Shown one piece after another: positions 53,341 to 63,104 of a stretch of 64,000 nt of DNA. Every line of letters starts with the position of its first letter. Position 1 is the first letter of the stretch. Under the pieces are notes generated by a model. It had not been told where the DNA came from. It saw nothing but the letters and a program-made list of their open reading frames with translations, and did no database searches. Source of the DNA: Paenibacillus sp. MAHUQ-63 (GTDB lineage Bacteria; Bacillota; Bacilli; Paenibacillales; NBRC-103111); the NCBI RefSeq assembly GCF_028765165.1, contig NZ_JARADB010000002.1:1609146-1673145 (forward strand), written 5' to 3'. A program made the position numbers and the translations under genes.

Positions 53341-53369
53341 AATCCGCTTACCAAGCGGATTTTTTTTAT
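53341..53369 (+). terminator. Terminator after the alcohol dehydrogenase
   Basis: AATCCGCTT pairs with AAGCGGATT over ACC, followed by a T-run. Confidence 0.88.
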
Positions 53370-53522
53370 ACTACGAATTGAATGGCGATAAAATTGAAAG
53401 ACATCTTCGCTCATCAATAGCCTTATTCGAAAAGAAGGGGCTCCTTGACTTGCTAAATTCCTAGATAATTAACATTTTCAAACAGCATGTTGAGTTATCG
53501 ACAAATTGCGTTTCTTTAACCA

Positions 53523-53550
53523 TTGAAAATAAAAGCTTCCCTTATATAAT
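53523..53550 (+). promoter_or_regulatory. Sigma-A-type promoter of the Bcr/CflA exporter
   Basis: TTGAAA and TATAAT at 16-base spacing, 122 bases before the start. Two direct TTGATTAA repeats (about 53562 and 53580) just downstream could be an operator. 53370-53522 shows no gene. Confidence 0.55.
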
Positions 53551-53671
53551 AATAGACGATAGTTGATTAAACAAATCTAATTGATTAACCTACGTGTGCT
53601 CACGCCCCTGAACTGCCATGACGTTAGAGGAGAAATTGAAAATAATTATATTAGATTGAGGAGCTTTCAAT

Positions 53672-54883
53672 ATGAATGTAAAGACTAATAACCATCCTTT
53701 CTTATTTGCTTTGATGTTATCCGCCTTTTCTGCACTAGGGCCATTTACGGTCGATATGTACCTGTCATCACTTCCGCAACTGATGAATTATTTCGGCACG
53801 AACGCATCTATGATCCAAACCAGCTTAACTGCCAGCTTATTAGGGTTAGGTTTAGGCCAGCTTGTTACAGGCCCTTTAAGCGATGTTTATGGCAGACGAA
53901 AGCCTTTGTTAGTTTCCATGTTTCTCTACTTACTGGCTTCCACGGCGTGTGCCTTTTCACCTAACATCGGTATTTTTATTATCTTGCGCTTCTTACAGGG
54001 ATTTGTCGCCTCCGCAGGACTTGTCATTTCCCGTGCGATTGTTCGTGACCGGTACAGTGGAGTGGAAATGGTTAAATTCATTGCCATGCTGACGATGATT
54101 AGTAATGTTGCTCCATTAATTTCCCCTACTGCCGGAAGCGCGGTCAGTTCGTTTACTTCATGGATCGGTGTGTTTATCTTTTTAGGATTTCTAGGGCTTT
54201 TTCTTACCGCTATGACCCTGTGGGGGATTAAAGAAAGCCTACCTATAGAGCAGCGTGTTCCAGGCAATTTTATGGAAGTGTTAAGGAACTATGGCTCCTT
54301 ACTTAGGGATCGAAACTTTATGGGGTATGCCCTCGTCAACGGTATTTTGTTCTCTGGTGTGTTCGCATATGTTGCCGGTACTCCATTTATTTATCAAAAT
54401 ATGTATGGCATCTCACCTGGGCTATTTTCGGTTCTGTTTGCCTTAAATGGTTTAGGTATTATTTTAGGATCACAGTTCGTCAAACGGCTGGCGGGAAGAA
54501 TGAATGAACACCTTATATTTCGGATCGGGTTGCAGTTAGCTTTTATCACTACCGCGGCCATCCTGGTTGTTATCTTATCTCATGGATCCTTCTTTCTTTT
54601 GTTTATTTCGATCTTCTTGTTCGCAGCATCTATTGGAATTATCGGCCCAATTTCATTTACGTTGGCTATGGAGTCACAAGGGCATATTGCAGGGAGTGCT
54701 GCCGCCGTACTAGGCACTTTGCAATTTGCATTAGGGGCGGTCACTTCTCCTCTTGTAGGAATAGCAGGAGAAAACTCGGCATTGCCTTTCGGAGTCACGA
54801 TTTTCACGACAAGTATTTTGGCTGTCATCTCCTATTTTTTCTTAGTCAAGAGGCCAGCTTTAGCTTCACAACAAACGCTGTAA
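53672..54883 (+). CDS. Bcr/CflA-family drug exporter (MFS)
   Basis: 403 residues, twelve TM helices. Motif A is LVTGPLSDVYGRRKPLLVSM; FTVDMYLSSLPQLMNYFGTN near the N-terminus and VISRAIVRDRYSG are Bcr/CflA signatures. These pump bicyclomycin, sulfonamides, chloramphenicol or similar drugs out of the cell by proton antiport. GAGGAGC precedes the ATG. A single-gene unit with its own promoter. Confidence 0.93.
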   Translation: MNVKTNNHPFLFALMLSAFSALGPFTVDMYLSSLPQLMNYFGTNASMIQTSLTASLLGLGLGQLVTGPLSDVYGRRKPLLVSMFLYLLASTACAFSPNIGIFIILRFLQGFVASAGLVISRAIVRDRYSGVEMVKFIAMLTMISNVAPLISPTAGSAVSSFTSWIGVFIFLGFLGLFLTAMTLWGIKESLPIEQRVPGNFMEVLRNYGSLLRDRNFMGYALVNGILFSGVFAYVAGTPFIYQNMYGISPGLFSVLFALNGLGIILGSQFVKRLAGRMNEHLIFRIGLQLAFITTAAILVVILSHGSFFLLFISIFLFAASIGIIGPISFTLAMESQGHIAGSAAAVLGTLQFALGAVTSPLVGIAGENSALPFGVTIFTTSILAVISYFFLVKRPALASQQTL

Positions 54884-54983
54884 AATAGATTTTTAAAGGA
54901 CCAGGAGTATATGGATCGTACCGACTATCACATCGTGCGCAGTGATTACTTTAGTATTGAAGTAAACACGAAGTTCAAACAAA

Positions 54984-55018
54984 AGAAACCACTCCATTGC
55001 CGGGAGTGGTTTTATCTA
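54984..55018. terminator. Terminator between the two MFS genes
   Basis: AAACCACTCC pairs with GGGAGTGGTTT over a short loop, with a T-rich 3' side on the plus strand. Confidence 0.7.
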
Positions 55019-55050
55019 TATATCCTGATGTAAATGATTGAGCGAAGGAC

Positions 55051-56292
55051 TTACGACTGTTCGGATAGTGTCCGCATTTTGCGAAGGGATGGGAACAGGA
55101 ACATCCAGAGCCCCGCAATTGCAAGCGTACCCAAACCACCGATGAAGGCTGCCGGTACCGCTCCAATAAATCCGGCTAATGTACCCGACTCAAACTCACC
55201 CAACTGATTGGAAGTCCCGATAAAGAGGGAGTTAACGGCATTGACCCGCCCCCGCATCTCATCAGGCGTTTGCAATTGCACGAGGGAAGACCTGATGATG
55301 ACGCTAATCACATCTGAAGCACCAATGAGGAATAGTGCCACAAGGGAAACGAATAAATGGGTCGATACGGCGAAAAGCATAGTTGCCAATCCAAAGACGG
55401 CAAGGGCTGCAAACAGTATGTAACCAACAGCTTTCTTGAGCGGATAATAAACCAATACTATTGACATTATCAAGGCACCGATAGCCGGCGAGGTTCGCAT
55501 TAATCCTAACCCCCATGGTCCCGTATGAAGGATATCCTGGGCAAAAATCGGCAGCAGAGCGGTGGCGCCTCCCAACAGTACAGCAAAAAGGTCAAGTGAT
55601 ATCGTCCCTAGAATGACCGGTTTGCGGTAAACGAACATTATGCCGGAGAACAAGGAACGCAGGGTAACCGGTTCAGATTTGCGGACTATAGGTCTTGAAC
55701 GGATGAAGAAGGTTAGGATACCGGCGGTTAAAAGGGCAAGAGAAGCAGCTGTATAAACGAAAATAGAGCCTGCCCAATATAGTAATCCCCCCATGGAGGG
55801 GCCAAGGATCTGGGATAATTGACCGACCGAGGTATTCCAGGATATCGCCTGTTGAAGGAATTCTTTTGGTACTAATTGAGGCAACAGTGCTGAGGAGGAA
55901 GGCCCTTCGAATGCACGGCAGGCTCCTAGAACGGCAGCCATCAGCAGGATATGATGCTGACCTAACGAGTCCGTAAGACTACCTAACAAAAGTAATAAGG
56001 CCATACCGGCTTCTACGATCTGGCATAGAAAGACTATAAATCGCCGGTCGTAGCGGTCTGCGAAATGCCCAACGACCAGAGTAAGTAGTACCATCGGGAG
56101 AAATTGGGCTAGGCCAACAAGACCGAGACTGAAGGCGTCGTGGGTCAATTCATACATTTGCCAACCGATGGCTACAGAAAGCATCTGGAAGGCAATTGAA
56201 GATAACATTCGGGATATCCAATAGTTCTTATAATAGGGAATTTGATGTATGGAACTGCTTGATGAGATCAAGTGAATGACACATCCTTTCAA
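55051..56292 (-). CDS. MFS exporter, EntS/MFS_3-like
   Basis: About 413 residues, twelve hydrophobic helices. VVGHFADRYDRRFIVFLCQI is motif A; the FEGPSSSALLPQLVPKEFLQ and FAVLLGGATALLPIFAQDIL stretches resemble enterobactin exporter EntS-like carriers. Substrate unknown. The start is not firm: the long frame begins with TTG 56292, inside GAAAGGA; later in-frame ATT 56277 or TTG 56271 are better spaced from it. Confidence 0.88.
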   Translation of the reverse strand: MKGCVIHLISSSSSIHQIPYYKNYWISRMLSSIAFQMLSVAIGWQMYELTHDAFSLGLVGLAQFLPMVLLTLVVGHFADRYDRRFIVFLCQIVEAGMALLLLLGSLTDSLGQHHILLMAAVLGACRAFEGPSSSALLPQLVPKEFLQQAISWNTSVGQLSQILGPSMGGLLYWAGSIFVYTAASLALLTAGILTFFIRSRPIVRKSEPVTLRSLFSGIMFVYRKPVILGTISLDLFAVLLGGATALLPIFAQDILHTGPWGLGLMRTSPAIGALIMSIVLVYYPLKKAVGYILFAALAVFGLATMLFAVSTHLFVSLVALFLIGASDVISVIIRSSLVQLQTPDEMRGRVNAVNSLFIGTSNQLGEFESGTLAGFIGAVPAAFIGGLGTLAIAGLWMFLFPSLRKMRTLSEQS

Positions 56293-56368
56293 CTACTAAC
56301 TCATAAAGTGTATTATATGCCTTACTCAAAAGAGAAGTCTATAAACATATTTATTGATTACCGTAAGA

Positions 56369-56400
56369 AAGATCCATCCTTGGTAGGATGGATCTTTAAA
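56369..56400. terminator. Hairpin between MFS and third sugar operon
   Basis: AAGATCCATCC pairs with GGATGGATCTT with a T-rich tail on both strands; neighbouring gene served is unclear. Confidence 0.55.
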
Positions 56401-56660
56401 TATTCGCAATAGATTTGAAAACCACGGTTTTGATCCAGCCGAAGATTTATTTGAATGGTTGAGATTTCTAAAAAAGAGGTTGAGATCCTTTGTCGTCAAA
56501 CTTGGAACGTTTATCTATAATGAATTTGTAGCGCTTACAAGAAAGAATCCATTTAAAAAAACTCTGAAAATGAGGCTCAAATCCGGACAAACGAAATATC
56601 CCCGCCAACGCGGGAGAAATCGAGGAATGACGATGACTGATAAATGATGGAGGGGTTAAT
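56401..56660. other. Leader of the third sugar operon
   Basis: No gene accepted; a basic 62-codon frame (56459-56647) overlaps the cre-like box and lacks family likeness. Promoter elements were not clearly identified. Confidence 0.4.
56526..56539 (-). promoter_or_regulatory. cre-like box before the third sugar operon
   Basis: On the minus strand TGTAAGCGCTACAA matches the cre consensus at 13 of 14 positions, ~120 bases before the binding-protein gene. Confidence 0.5.
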
Positions 56661-58076
56661 GTGAAGACGATGAAAAAAGGATTCATGTTTAACGTATCTA
56701 TGGTCTTGATCTTAGCCATGGTGGCTGGATGCTCCACGAAAAATAACAAACCGAACGCATCGCCAACTGGAGAAGCGACTTCCCAACCAACGGTGACGAC
56801 GACGGTGTCTCCTTCCACGGAGAAGGTCAAGATAACTTATTCGATGTGGGGAAGCGAGGAAGAAGGAAATAAAACCCAGGAAGCGGCGAACAAGTTCAAT
56901 GCTTCTCAAAACAGAATCGAAGTCAAAGTGCAAGCGATTCCTTGGGAAAACTACATGACCAAACTGAATGCCATGGCAACGGCAGGTCAATTGCCGGATA
57001 CGGGGATATTAAAGGAGGATGGCGTCATTCAGTGGTCCTCCGACGGCATGCTGAATGATGTAAGCAGCATGTACACGGGAAGTGAAAGTAAACCACTGGA
57101 CAGTCTAGCCTACAAATATCAAGGCAAAACTGTTGCCTATGCGGCTGCCAATGAAATTCTTCTCCTTTATTACAACAAAGACATGTTCGACAAAGCGAAG
57201 GTACCTTATCCTCCATCCGCATTGGATAGAGCATGGACATGGGACGAATTCGTAGCAACGGCCAAGAAGCTGACGGTCGACTCGAATGGCAAACATCCCG
57301 ACGAGGCCGGCTTCAAACCGCAGAGTATCGTACAGTATGGCGCATCCGTTGAAAATCTGGCCTGGCAGCTGGAAGTATGGGCGCTCAGCAATGGCGGCGG
57401 TTTCTATTCCAATGACGGTACAGCGGTGAGAATCGGGGAAGACGCCAGTATCGAAGCGATTCAGAAGGTTGCGGATCTGTACTTGAAAGATCATGTCGCT
57501 CCATTGTCCGTCGGGCAGACCGATGATGGCATTCAGCGTACCATAATCGCAGGAAAGGTCGCCATGGCCACGAACGGCGCGTGGAACGTAGGAACCAGCT
57601 TGAATGCGGCCAAGGATGCAGGACTGAAATATGGCGTAGCCGTATTACCTTATTTTAAGGAAAAAGTTACCCTCAACACGGGCGGTGCCAATGTCGTCTT
57701 CTCCCAAACCAAGCATACGAAAGAAGCTATGGAATGGCTTAAATGGTACACTGCCGAAGAAAACAATTGGGGACTCATCTCATCGGGCATTTGGATGCCA
57801 ACGCTGAAGAAGTGGTATACGGATGAAGCGCTTACACATAAATGGGTCGATAATCCGAACTTCCCTCCATATAACGAATACAAATCTGCTGTAGTCGATT
57901 ATGCACAATCCTCAGCCGCGAGGCCAGCTGCTTGGTTCTATACGAATCATACGACGGACTTTAACACTTTACTGGCATCAACATTGGGGGATGTTTGGAC
58001 CGGAAAAACTACCGCCAAAGATGCTATTACAAAGAATCTCGAAGCTTTGAAAGCAGCCAATAAAGGCAAAAAATAA
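56661..58076 (+). CDS. Sugar-binding lipoprotein (family 1)
   Basis: 471 residues. The signal peptide ends MVAGC (lipobox), followed by a Thr/Ser-rich linker. VKITYSMWGSEEEGNKTQEA, and the NALYYNKDMF-like LLLYYNKDMFDKAKVPYPPS, then WTWDEFVATAKKLT, are typical of sugar-binding family 1 (MalE/UgpB type). GTG 56661 is chosen with GGAGGGG 5 bases before it; ATG 56670 is the alternative. It leads the MalFG-type importer that ends with a GH127 gene. Confidence 0.94.
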   Translation: MKTMKKGFMFNVSMVLILAMVAGCSTKNNKPNASPTGEATSQPTVTTTVSPSTEKVKITYSMWGSEEEGNKTQEAANKFNASQNRIEVKVQAIPWENYMTKLNAMATAGQLPDTGILKEDGVIQWSSDGMLNDVSSMYTGSESKPLDSLAYKYQGKTVAYAAANEILLLYYNKDMFDKAKVPYPPSALDRAWTWDEFVATAKKLTVDSNGKHPDEAGFKPQSIVQYGASVENLAWQLEVWALSNGGGFYSNDGTAVRIGEDASIEAIQKVADLYLKDHVAPLSVGQTDDGIQRTIIAGKVAMATNGAWNVGTSLNAAKDAGLKYGVAVLPYFKEKVTLNTGGANVVFSQTKHTKEAMEWLKWYTAEENNWGLISSGIWMPTLKKWYTDEALTHKWVDNPNFPPYNEYKSAVVDYAQSSAARPAAWFYTNHTTDFNTLLASTLGDVWTGKTTAKDAITKNLEALKAANKGKK

Positions 58077-58148
58077 CGTGTAGGAGGGATGGCCGCCAAG
58101 AACCAGCAAGCGGCGGTCATCCTTCAAATATGAGGTGGGGAGCAAGAT

Positions 58149-59072
58149 ATGGAAACCATTCATAAACCTCAGCAACGCCGTTCCCGCTTGTATTCAAATG
58201 AGGCAGGCATTGCTTATATATGTTTGATTCCGGCAATACTTGGACTGATCTTCCTTACGTATCTGCCTCTTCTTGGCGTGTTGGCAATTAGTATGACGAA
58301 TTGGACGGGGCTAAAAACGCCTGAATTCGTCGGCTTCAGCAATTATATCACGCTCTTTACCACCGACCCCTATATTAAAGATTCCATTCTAGCAACGCTC
58401 TATTTTGCATTTTTATCCGTAGCCGGAAGCATGGTCTATTCACTTTTCATCGCTATGCTGCTAAACCGTAAAATTCCGGCAAGAGGGTTTTTCAGAGCTG
58501 TTTTCTATGTGCCTTTTGTTTTGCCTGCTGCCGCTATATATGTAGGCTGGTCCTGGCTTTACGAGGCGAATTTTGGTTTCTTCAACTATCTCCTCTCCGA
58601 AATCGGGTTGAACAAAGTTCTCTTTATCGCTGATTCCAATTACGTAGTCCCATCTCTTTCGTTAATTTCAGTTTGGCTGTCGGGGAACTTAATCGTTATT
58701 TTTTTGGCTGGGCTTCAGAACGTTCCGAGCGTCTATCATGAAGCGGCTGAAATGGATGGCGCGAACGGATGGAATCGCTTCCGGCATATCACCTTGCCTT
58801 GTATGACGCCTATCATCTTTTACAACCTGTTGATGAGCCTGATCGCCAATCTCCAAGTCGTTACGCCAGCCCTTGCTCTGACCAATGGGGGTCCGGGCAA
58901 CTCTTCGCGATTCATGACTTACCTGATGTACGATCAGGCTTTCGTCAATTACAAGCTAGGCTATGCCTGTGCAACGACCTTTATTATTTTTGCCATACTG
59001 GCCGCTTTTACTGCCGTTTTGTTCAAAGCGTCGAAGCGCTGGATCTTTTCCGAAGGAGATGACGACAGATGA
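58149..59072 (+). CDS. Sugar ABC transporter permease, MalF-like
   Basis: 307 residues, six TM helices; EAA loop HEAAEMDGANGWNRFRHITL; LALTNGGPGNSSRFMTYLMY is the MalF/UgpA-type C-terminal loop. It overlaps the next gene by 4 bases (ATGA). Works with the binding protein upstream and the MalG-like partner. Confidence 0.95.
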   Translation: METIHKPQQRRSRLYSNEAGIAYICLIPAILGLIFLTYLPLLGVLAISMTNWTGLKTPEFVGFSNYITLFTTDPYIKDSILATLYFAFLSVAGSMVYSLFIAMLLNRKIPARGFFRAVFYVPFVLPAAAIYVGWSWLYEANFGFFNYLLSEIGLNKVLFIADSNYVVPSLSLISVWLSGNLIVIFLAGLQNVPSVYHEAAEMDGANGWNRFRHITLPCMTPIIFYNLLMSLIANLQVVTPALALTNGGPGNSSRFMTYLMYDQAFVNYKLGYACATTFIIFAILAAFTAVLFKASKRWIFSEGDDDR

Positions 59073-59938
59073 GCGAAGCTGCATATGCCAGTTTTAAGAG
59101 CAAGAAACGCAGTGAACGAACGATCAATGCACTTACGCTCATATTCGTTATTGGTTTTGCCCTGATCGTGCTCTTCCCGATCTGGTGGATATTTCGTACG
59201 TCTTTGATGACAAATCCCGAGATCTACCAATATCCGCCGTCTCTCTTCCCGAAACAATGGTTATTTTCTAATTATGAAAAAACAATGCAGTTATTTAAAT
59301 TTTGGAAATATTTGTGGAATACGATGATCATTATCGTTCCTTCCTGTTTGGGGGGCACGTTCACAGCCACCTTATGCGGATATGCCTTTGCGAGGCTGCG
59401 GTTTAGGGGTAAACAATTGATCTGGATTCTTTGCGTCGGTTCTATGCTCCTACCTGCCATGGTTACGCTCATTCCCCTGTACATTGGATGGACACGGGGC
59501 TTGGGGCTCCAAGACAGCTATCTGCCGTTGATTTTGCCCTATTTTTGCGGCGGCGGGGCTTTTAATATCTTTTTGATTCGGCAGTTCATTCTCTCTATAC
59601 CGAGAGAACTCGACCAAGCGGCAACGATAGACGGCGCCGGGTACTTTCGCATTTTGTTCAGCATAATTATGCCGGCAATCAAGCCCGCTATGATCGTCGT
59701 GGCCATGTTTATTTTCATCGGCTTGTGGAATGATTTGCTCCAACAGATGATTTACATTAATTCGAGCGATAAATACACCATAGCCTTGGGGCTTACCAAT
59801 TTTAAAGGTCAATTAAAGCAGGATTGGTCGATGACGATGGCGGCCACGTGCCTGTCCTTTGCTCCAGGCGTCATTTTCTACCTGATCGGTCAAAAATATT
59901 TCGTAGAGGGAATCACATTGACCGGATTGAAAAATTAG
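59069..59938 (+). CDS. Sugar ABC transporter permease, MalG-like
   Basis: 289 residues, six TM helices; EAA loop DQAATIDGAGYFRILFSIIM, C-terminal FVEGITLTGLKN. Its ATG overlaps the stop of the MalF-like gene. No ATPase gene in this cluster, as in the other two systems. Confidence 0.95.
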   Translation: MSEAAYASFKSKKRSERTINALTLIFVIGFALIVLFPIWWIFRTSLMTNPEIYQYPPSLFPKQWLFSNYEKTMQLFKFWKYLWNTMIIIVPSCLGGTFTATLCGYAFARLRFRGKQLIWILCVGSMLLPAMVTLIPLYIGWTRGLGLQDSYLPLILPYFCGGGAFNIFLIRQFILSIPRELDQAATIDGAGYFRILFSIIMPAIKPAMIVVAMFIFIGLWNDLLQQMIYINSSDKYTIALGLTNFKGQLKQDWSMTMAATCLSFAPGVIFYLIGQKYFVEGITLTGLKN

Positions 59939-60001
59939 TCCGGATTCATGGGCTGCCGGCCAGATCGACGAAATAAATGCAAATGAAAGCGGTGCTGTGC
60001 A

Positions 60002-61966
60002 ATGTCAAAGCAAATGAAGGATATACAACTGGAACCGGGGAAGGTACGGATTGAAGACGGCTTCTGGTCATCTTATATCCGGTTGGTGAAAGAGGTTGTG
60101 CTGCCCTATCAATGGGAGGCTCTCAACAATATAATCGAGGACGCCGAGCCAAGCCATGCAATTCGGAATTTCCGAATTGCGGCAGGGCAGGAAGAGGGGA
60201 CGTTCGGCGGTATGGTGTTCCAGGACAGCGACGTCTACAAATGGCTGGAGGCTGTCGGTTATATGCTCAGCGTGCAGCCGGATCCGGCTTTGGAAGCCAT
60301 TGCAGACGATGTAGTAGAGCTGCTTGCCAAAGCCCAACAACCGGATGGGTACTTGAACACGTACTTTACGCTCAAGGAACCGGAGCACCGCTGGTCGAAT
60401 CTGGCGGAATGTCACGAGTTGTACTGTGCAGGCCACTTGATCGAAGCGGGTGTCGCTTACTTCCAAGCAACAGGGAAGCGCAAGCTGCTCGATGTATGCT
60501 GCCGGTACGCCGATTATGTGGGTACGGTGTTCGGGAGCGAACCGGGCAAGCTGCAGGGCTACGACGGGCATCAGGAGATCGAGCTTGCGCTGATGAAGCT
60601 GTACGAGGTGACCGGCAACGAGCAGTATGTGAGGCTGAGCCTCTTTTTCCTCGACGAACGGGGGCGGCGGCCGAGCTTCTTTGCGCAAGAGTTCGAGAAA
60701 CGCGAGAACAAGGTGCATTTCAAAGAGCTAAACATGGCATTTGACTTGACATACAGTCAGTCGCACCTGCCGGTTCGGGAACAGGACACGGCAGTCGGTC
60801 ATGCGGTTAGGTTGGTCTACATGTGCACGGCCATGGCGCACGTGGCTGGAGTGACAGGGGATGCAAGCCTATTGGAGGCGTGCCGCAGACTATGGGCGAA
60901 CATCGTACACAAGCAGATGTATATCACTGGCGCGATCGGCGCGATGGCGTACGGAGAGTCGTTCACGATCGACTATGACCTGCCGAACGATACGGTGTAT
61001 GGTGAGACGTGCGCGTCGATCGGACTTATCTTTTTTGCGCGGAGGATGCTGGAGATTGAGCCGAAGGGCGAGTACGCCGACGTTCTTGAGCGGGCGTTGT
61101 ACAATACGGTACTCGGCGGCATGGCGATGGACGGGAAGCATTTCTTCTATGTGAATCCGTTGGAGGTGTATCCAAAGGCAAATAAGGTCAATCCGATGTA
61201 TAAGCATGTCAATATCCAGCGTCAGCAGTGGTTCGGCTGCTCCTGCTGCCCGCCGAACATCGCGCGGCTTCTGGCCTCGCTAAATCATTATGTATATACG
61301 GCCAAAGGGGATACGCTGTATGTTCATCTGTATATCGGAGGCGAAGCGGAGGTGCGCATTCACGGCAATCAGGTGAAGGTGCGTCAGGACTCGAGGTACA
61401 CAATAAACGGAAATGTAAGCTTTAACATACATGGTGTCGGTGCTGCGATTCCTTTTTCACTGGCATTTCGAGTTCCTGTGTGGTGTGAAGACGTGGTATA
61501 TCGGCTGAACGGCACGATATGCGTGCCGGATGATGTCCGGGACGGCTACGCTTTCTTGACGCGGTCATGGCAATCCGGCGATCGGGTCGAGCTGTTGTTC
61601 GACATGCAGGTGCAGTTGGTGCATAGCCATCCGCTCGTCCGCCAAAATGCCGGGAAAGTGGCGCTGCAGCGGGGTCCATTCATCTATTGCCTGGAGGAGG
61701 CGGATAACGGCAGTCATATCCACTTGGTGGAGATTGACAGGGAGGCAGCGTTTATGGTTGAATACGATCCGTATCTACTTGGCGGCTTATCGACGATCCG
61801 TGTGGAAACGCTGCGCACGGAAGTGCCAGCGGAGGGAGTGCATTTATATGTTCCTCATAAAGCTTGGGCGCAAAGCCGCGTTATATCCACGTTCATTCCG
61901 TATTATGCGTGGGGTAACCGCGGAGCAGGCGAGATGATGGTGTGGGTGAAGGCTGCCTGCACGTAG
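60002..61966 (+). CDS. Beta-L-arabinofuranosidase, GH127
   Basis: 654 residues of the former DUF1680 family. Catalytic/metal residues match the family: Glu335 and Cys337 in VYGETCASIG, and Cys415/Cys416 in GCSCCPPNIARL, the zinc-bound cysteines including the nucleophile of HypBA1-type enzymes. Also WSNLAECHELYCAGHLIEAG and HQEIELALMKLYEVTG. No signal peptide, so it removes beta-L-arabinofuranose from imported hydroxyproline-rich or pectic oligosaccharides in the cytoplasm. It follows the permeases by 63 bases without a terminator. ATG 60002 has a weak binding site; ATG 60014 is an alternative. The 3' half is richer in G+C than its neighbours. Confidence 0.93.
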   Translation: MSKQMKDIQLEPGKVRIEDGFWSSYIRLVKEVVLPYQWEALNNIIEDAEPSHAIRNFRIAAGQEEGTFGGMVFQDSDVYKWLEAVGYMLSVQPDPALEAIADDVVELLAKAQQPDGYLNTYFTLKEPEHRWSNLAECHELYCAGHLIEAGVAYFQATGKRKLLDVCCRYADYVGTVFGSEPGKLQGYDGHQEIELALMKLYEVTGNEQYVRLSLFFLDERGRRPSFFAQEFEKRENKVHFKELNMAFDLTYSQSHLPVREQDTAVGHAVRLVYMCTAMAHVAGVTGDASLLEACRRLWANIVHKQMYITGAIGAMAYGESFTIDYDLPNDTVYGETCASIGLIFFARRMLEIEPKGEYADVLERALYNTVLGGMAMDGKHFFYVNPLEVYPKANKVNPMYKHVNIQRQQWFGCSCCPPNIARLLASLNHYVYTAKGDTLYVHLYIGGEAEVRIHGNQVKVRQDSRYTINGNVSFNIHGVGAAIPFSLAFRVPVWCEDVVYRLNGTICVPDDVRDGYAFLTRSWQSGDRVELLFDMQVQLVHSHPLVRQNAGKVALQRGPFIYCLEEADNGSHIHLVEIDREAAFMVEYDPYLLGGLSTIRVETLRTEVPAEGVHLYVPHKAWAQSRVISTFIPYYAWGNRGAGEMMVWVKAACT

Positions 61967-62029
61967 GTGAAAGGGGCTGCCTGTTGAGGTCGTTGACTGT
62001 TCATCGAACGGTCTGTACTTCTGCTCTTT

Positions 62030-62926
62030 CTATGCTTGACTCGTAAAATTCTTTCGGAAATGAAGCGGTGATATCCCTTCTATATTTGAAAAACAATAAG
62101 AGAAATAAGAGGCATGCTGGAAGCCGCACTCCTCTGCGATCTTTGTCATGGACCAATCGGTCTGGATGAGCAGCTTTTTGGCCTGCTCGATCCGGTACTG
62201 CAGCAAGAAGTCCATCGGTGTCATCCCGAATACCTTGAGCATGCATTTGGCCAAGTAATTTGGGTGATAGTTCAGCTCCACATGGAGCGTAGCGTTCGTG
62301 ATTTTCCTCATATAGTTCTGGCGAATGAACAGCTCAACCTTCTCAGCCAGGTGAAAAGCCGTCATATCCGTAGTCGCGATGAGCTCCCGGCTAATATGCT
62401 GCATAAAGAGCTGGAATGCATTTTGCTTGCGCCAGTTTCGCAAGGAACGGGACTCGTCCTCCAGCTGGAAAAAATATGCCGCAAGCTCAAACGCTTTGGG
62501 CGTCAGCTTTATATATTTTGGAATGAAAATGGAGTTGACCTCTGCATGGTTCAGGAATGCGGTTGTTCGATGATTATCGATTAACTCGGCTTGATTATCC
62601 AGGCAGGCATTCATATCGGTATACTCGCCCCAGGCCCCATGGGTGTGAAAATGAATCCAAATAATTTCAGTCTCTTCTGTGCAAGGGGCTGTACCGTAAT
62701 GATTGAGATCCGGGCGGAGAATGATGGCCTCTTGCTGCTTCACCGTCCAGTTATGCTTACCTTCTCCAATATAAATCGTACCCTTGGTCACAATGATTAA
62801 GTCGAAGGTACCGATTTGATTCCGCGAAATATGGAGATCGCCGGCTTGATAGAAAGCTTTACCGAAATCTAGGAAATATGGGATTGGCGGGGCGATAAAG
62901 TGAAGGATTTGTGGAAGCATAGTCAC
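62030..62926 (-). CDS. AraC-family regulator with N-terminal cupin
   Basis: 298 residues: a cupin-like sensor (~15-95; GDLHISRNQIGTFDLIIVTK, QEAIILRPDLNHYGTAPCTE), a helical linker, and the double HTH (~195-295; YHPNYLAKCMLKVFGMTPMD, GFQHASYFSYCFSNIEGISP). Convergent to the GH127 gene and adjacent, so it is a likely activator of the third sugar operon. The plus strand opposite has long open frames that are shadows. Confidence 0.9.
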   Translation of the reverse strand: MTMLPQILHFIAPPIPYFLDFGKAFYQAGDLHISRNQIGTFDLIIVTKGTIYIGEGKHNWTVKQQEAIILRPDLNHYGTAPCTEETEIIWIHFHTHGAWGEYTDMNACLDNQAELIDNHRTTAFLNHAEVNSIFIPKYIKLTPKAFELAAYFFQLEDESRSLRNWRKQNAFQLFMQHISRELIATTDMTAFHLAEKVELFIRQNYMRKITNATLHVELNYHPNYLAKCMLKVFGMTPMDFLLQYRIEQAKKLLIQTDWSMTKIAEECGFQHASYFSYCFSNIEGISPLHFRKNFTSQA

Positions 62927-63054
62927 CTCGAAAGGTTCTTTTTTTGAGAGCGGATGATAAGTTCATCTTACCATAATTGAATGATAAATGGGGATTGATT
63001 GGGACTTAGGAGTATAACAACTGTCGGCATTTTTTATTCGGCTTTTTCATTATT

Positions 63055-63093
63055 GTCCATAAAAAAGAGGTCAGCCGGACAAATCCGCTGACC
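63055..63093 (-). terminator. Terminator of the RraA-like gene
   Basis: On the minus strand GGTCAGCGG pairs with CCGGCTGACC (one bulge), followed by TCTTTTTTATGG. Confidence 0.75.
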
Positions 63094-63104
63094 CCATCCC
63101 ATAC

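Noticed and set aside
54911-55033. 40-codon frame MDRTDYHIVRSDYF...
   Set aside because: Runs through the terminator hairpin at 54984 and has no recognisable sequence.
56459-56647. Basic 62-codon frame before the third sugar operon
   Set aside because: Overlaps the cre-like box, lacks a good binding site and resembles no family; composition biased to Lys/Arg as in random A-rich DNA.
62114-62584. 156-codon plus-strand frame opposite the AraC gene at 62030
   Set aside because: The minus strand encodes a complete AraC double HTH; the plus frame is a shadow.
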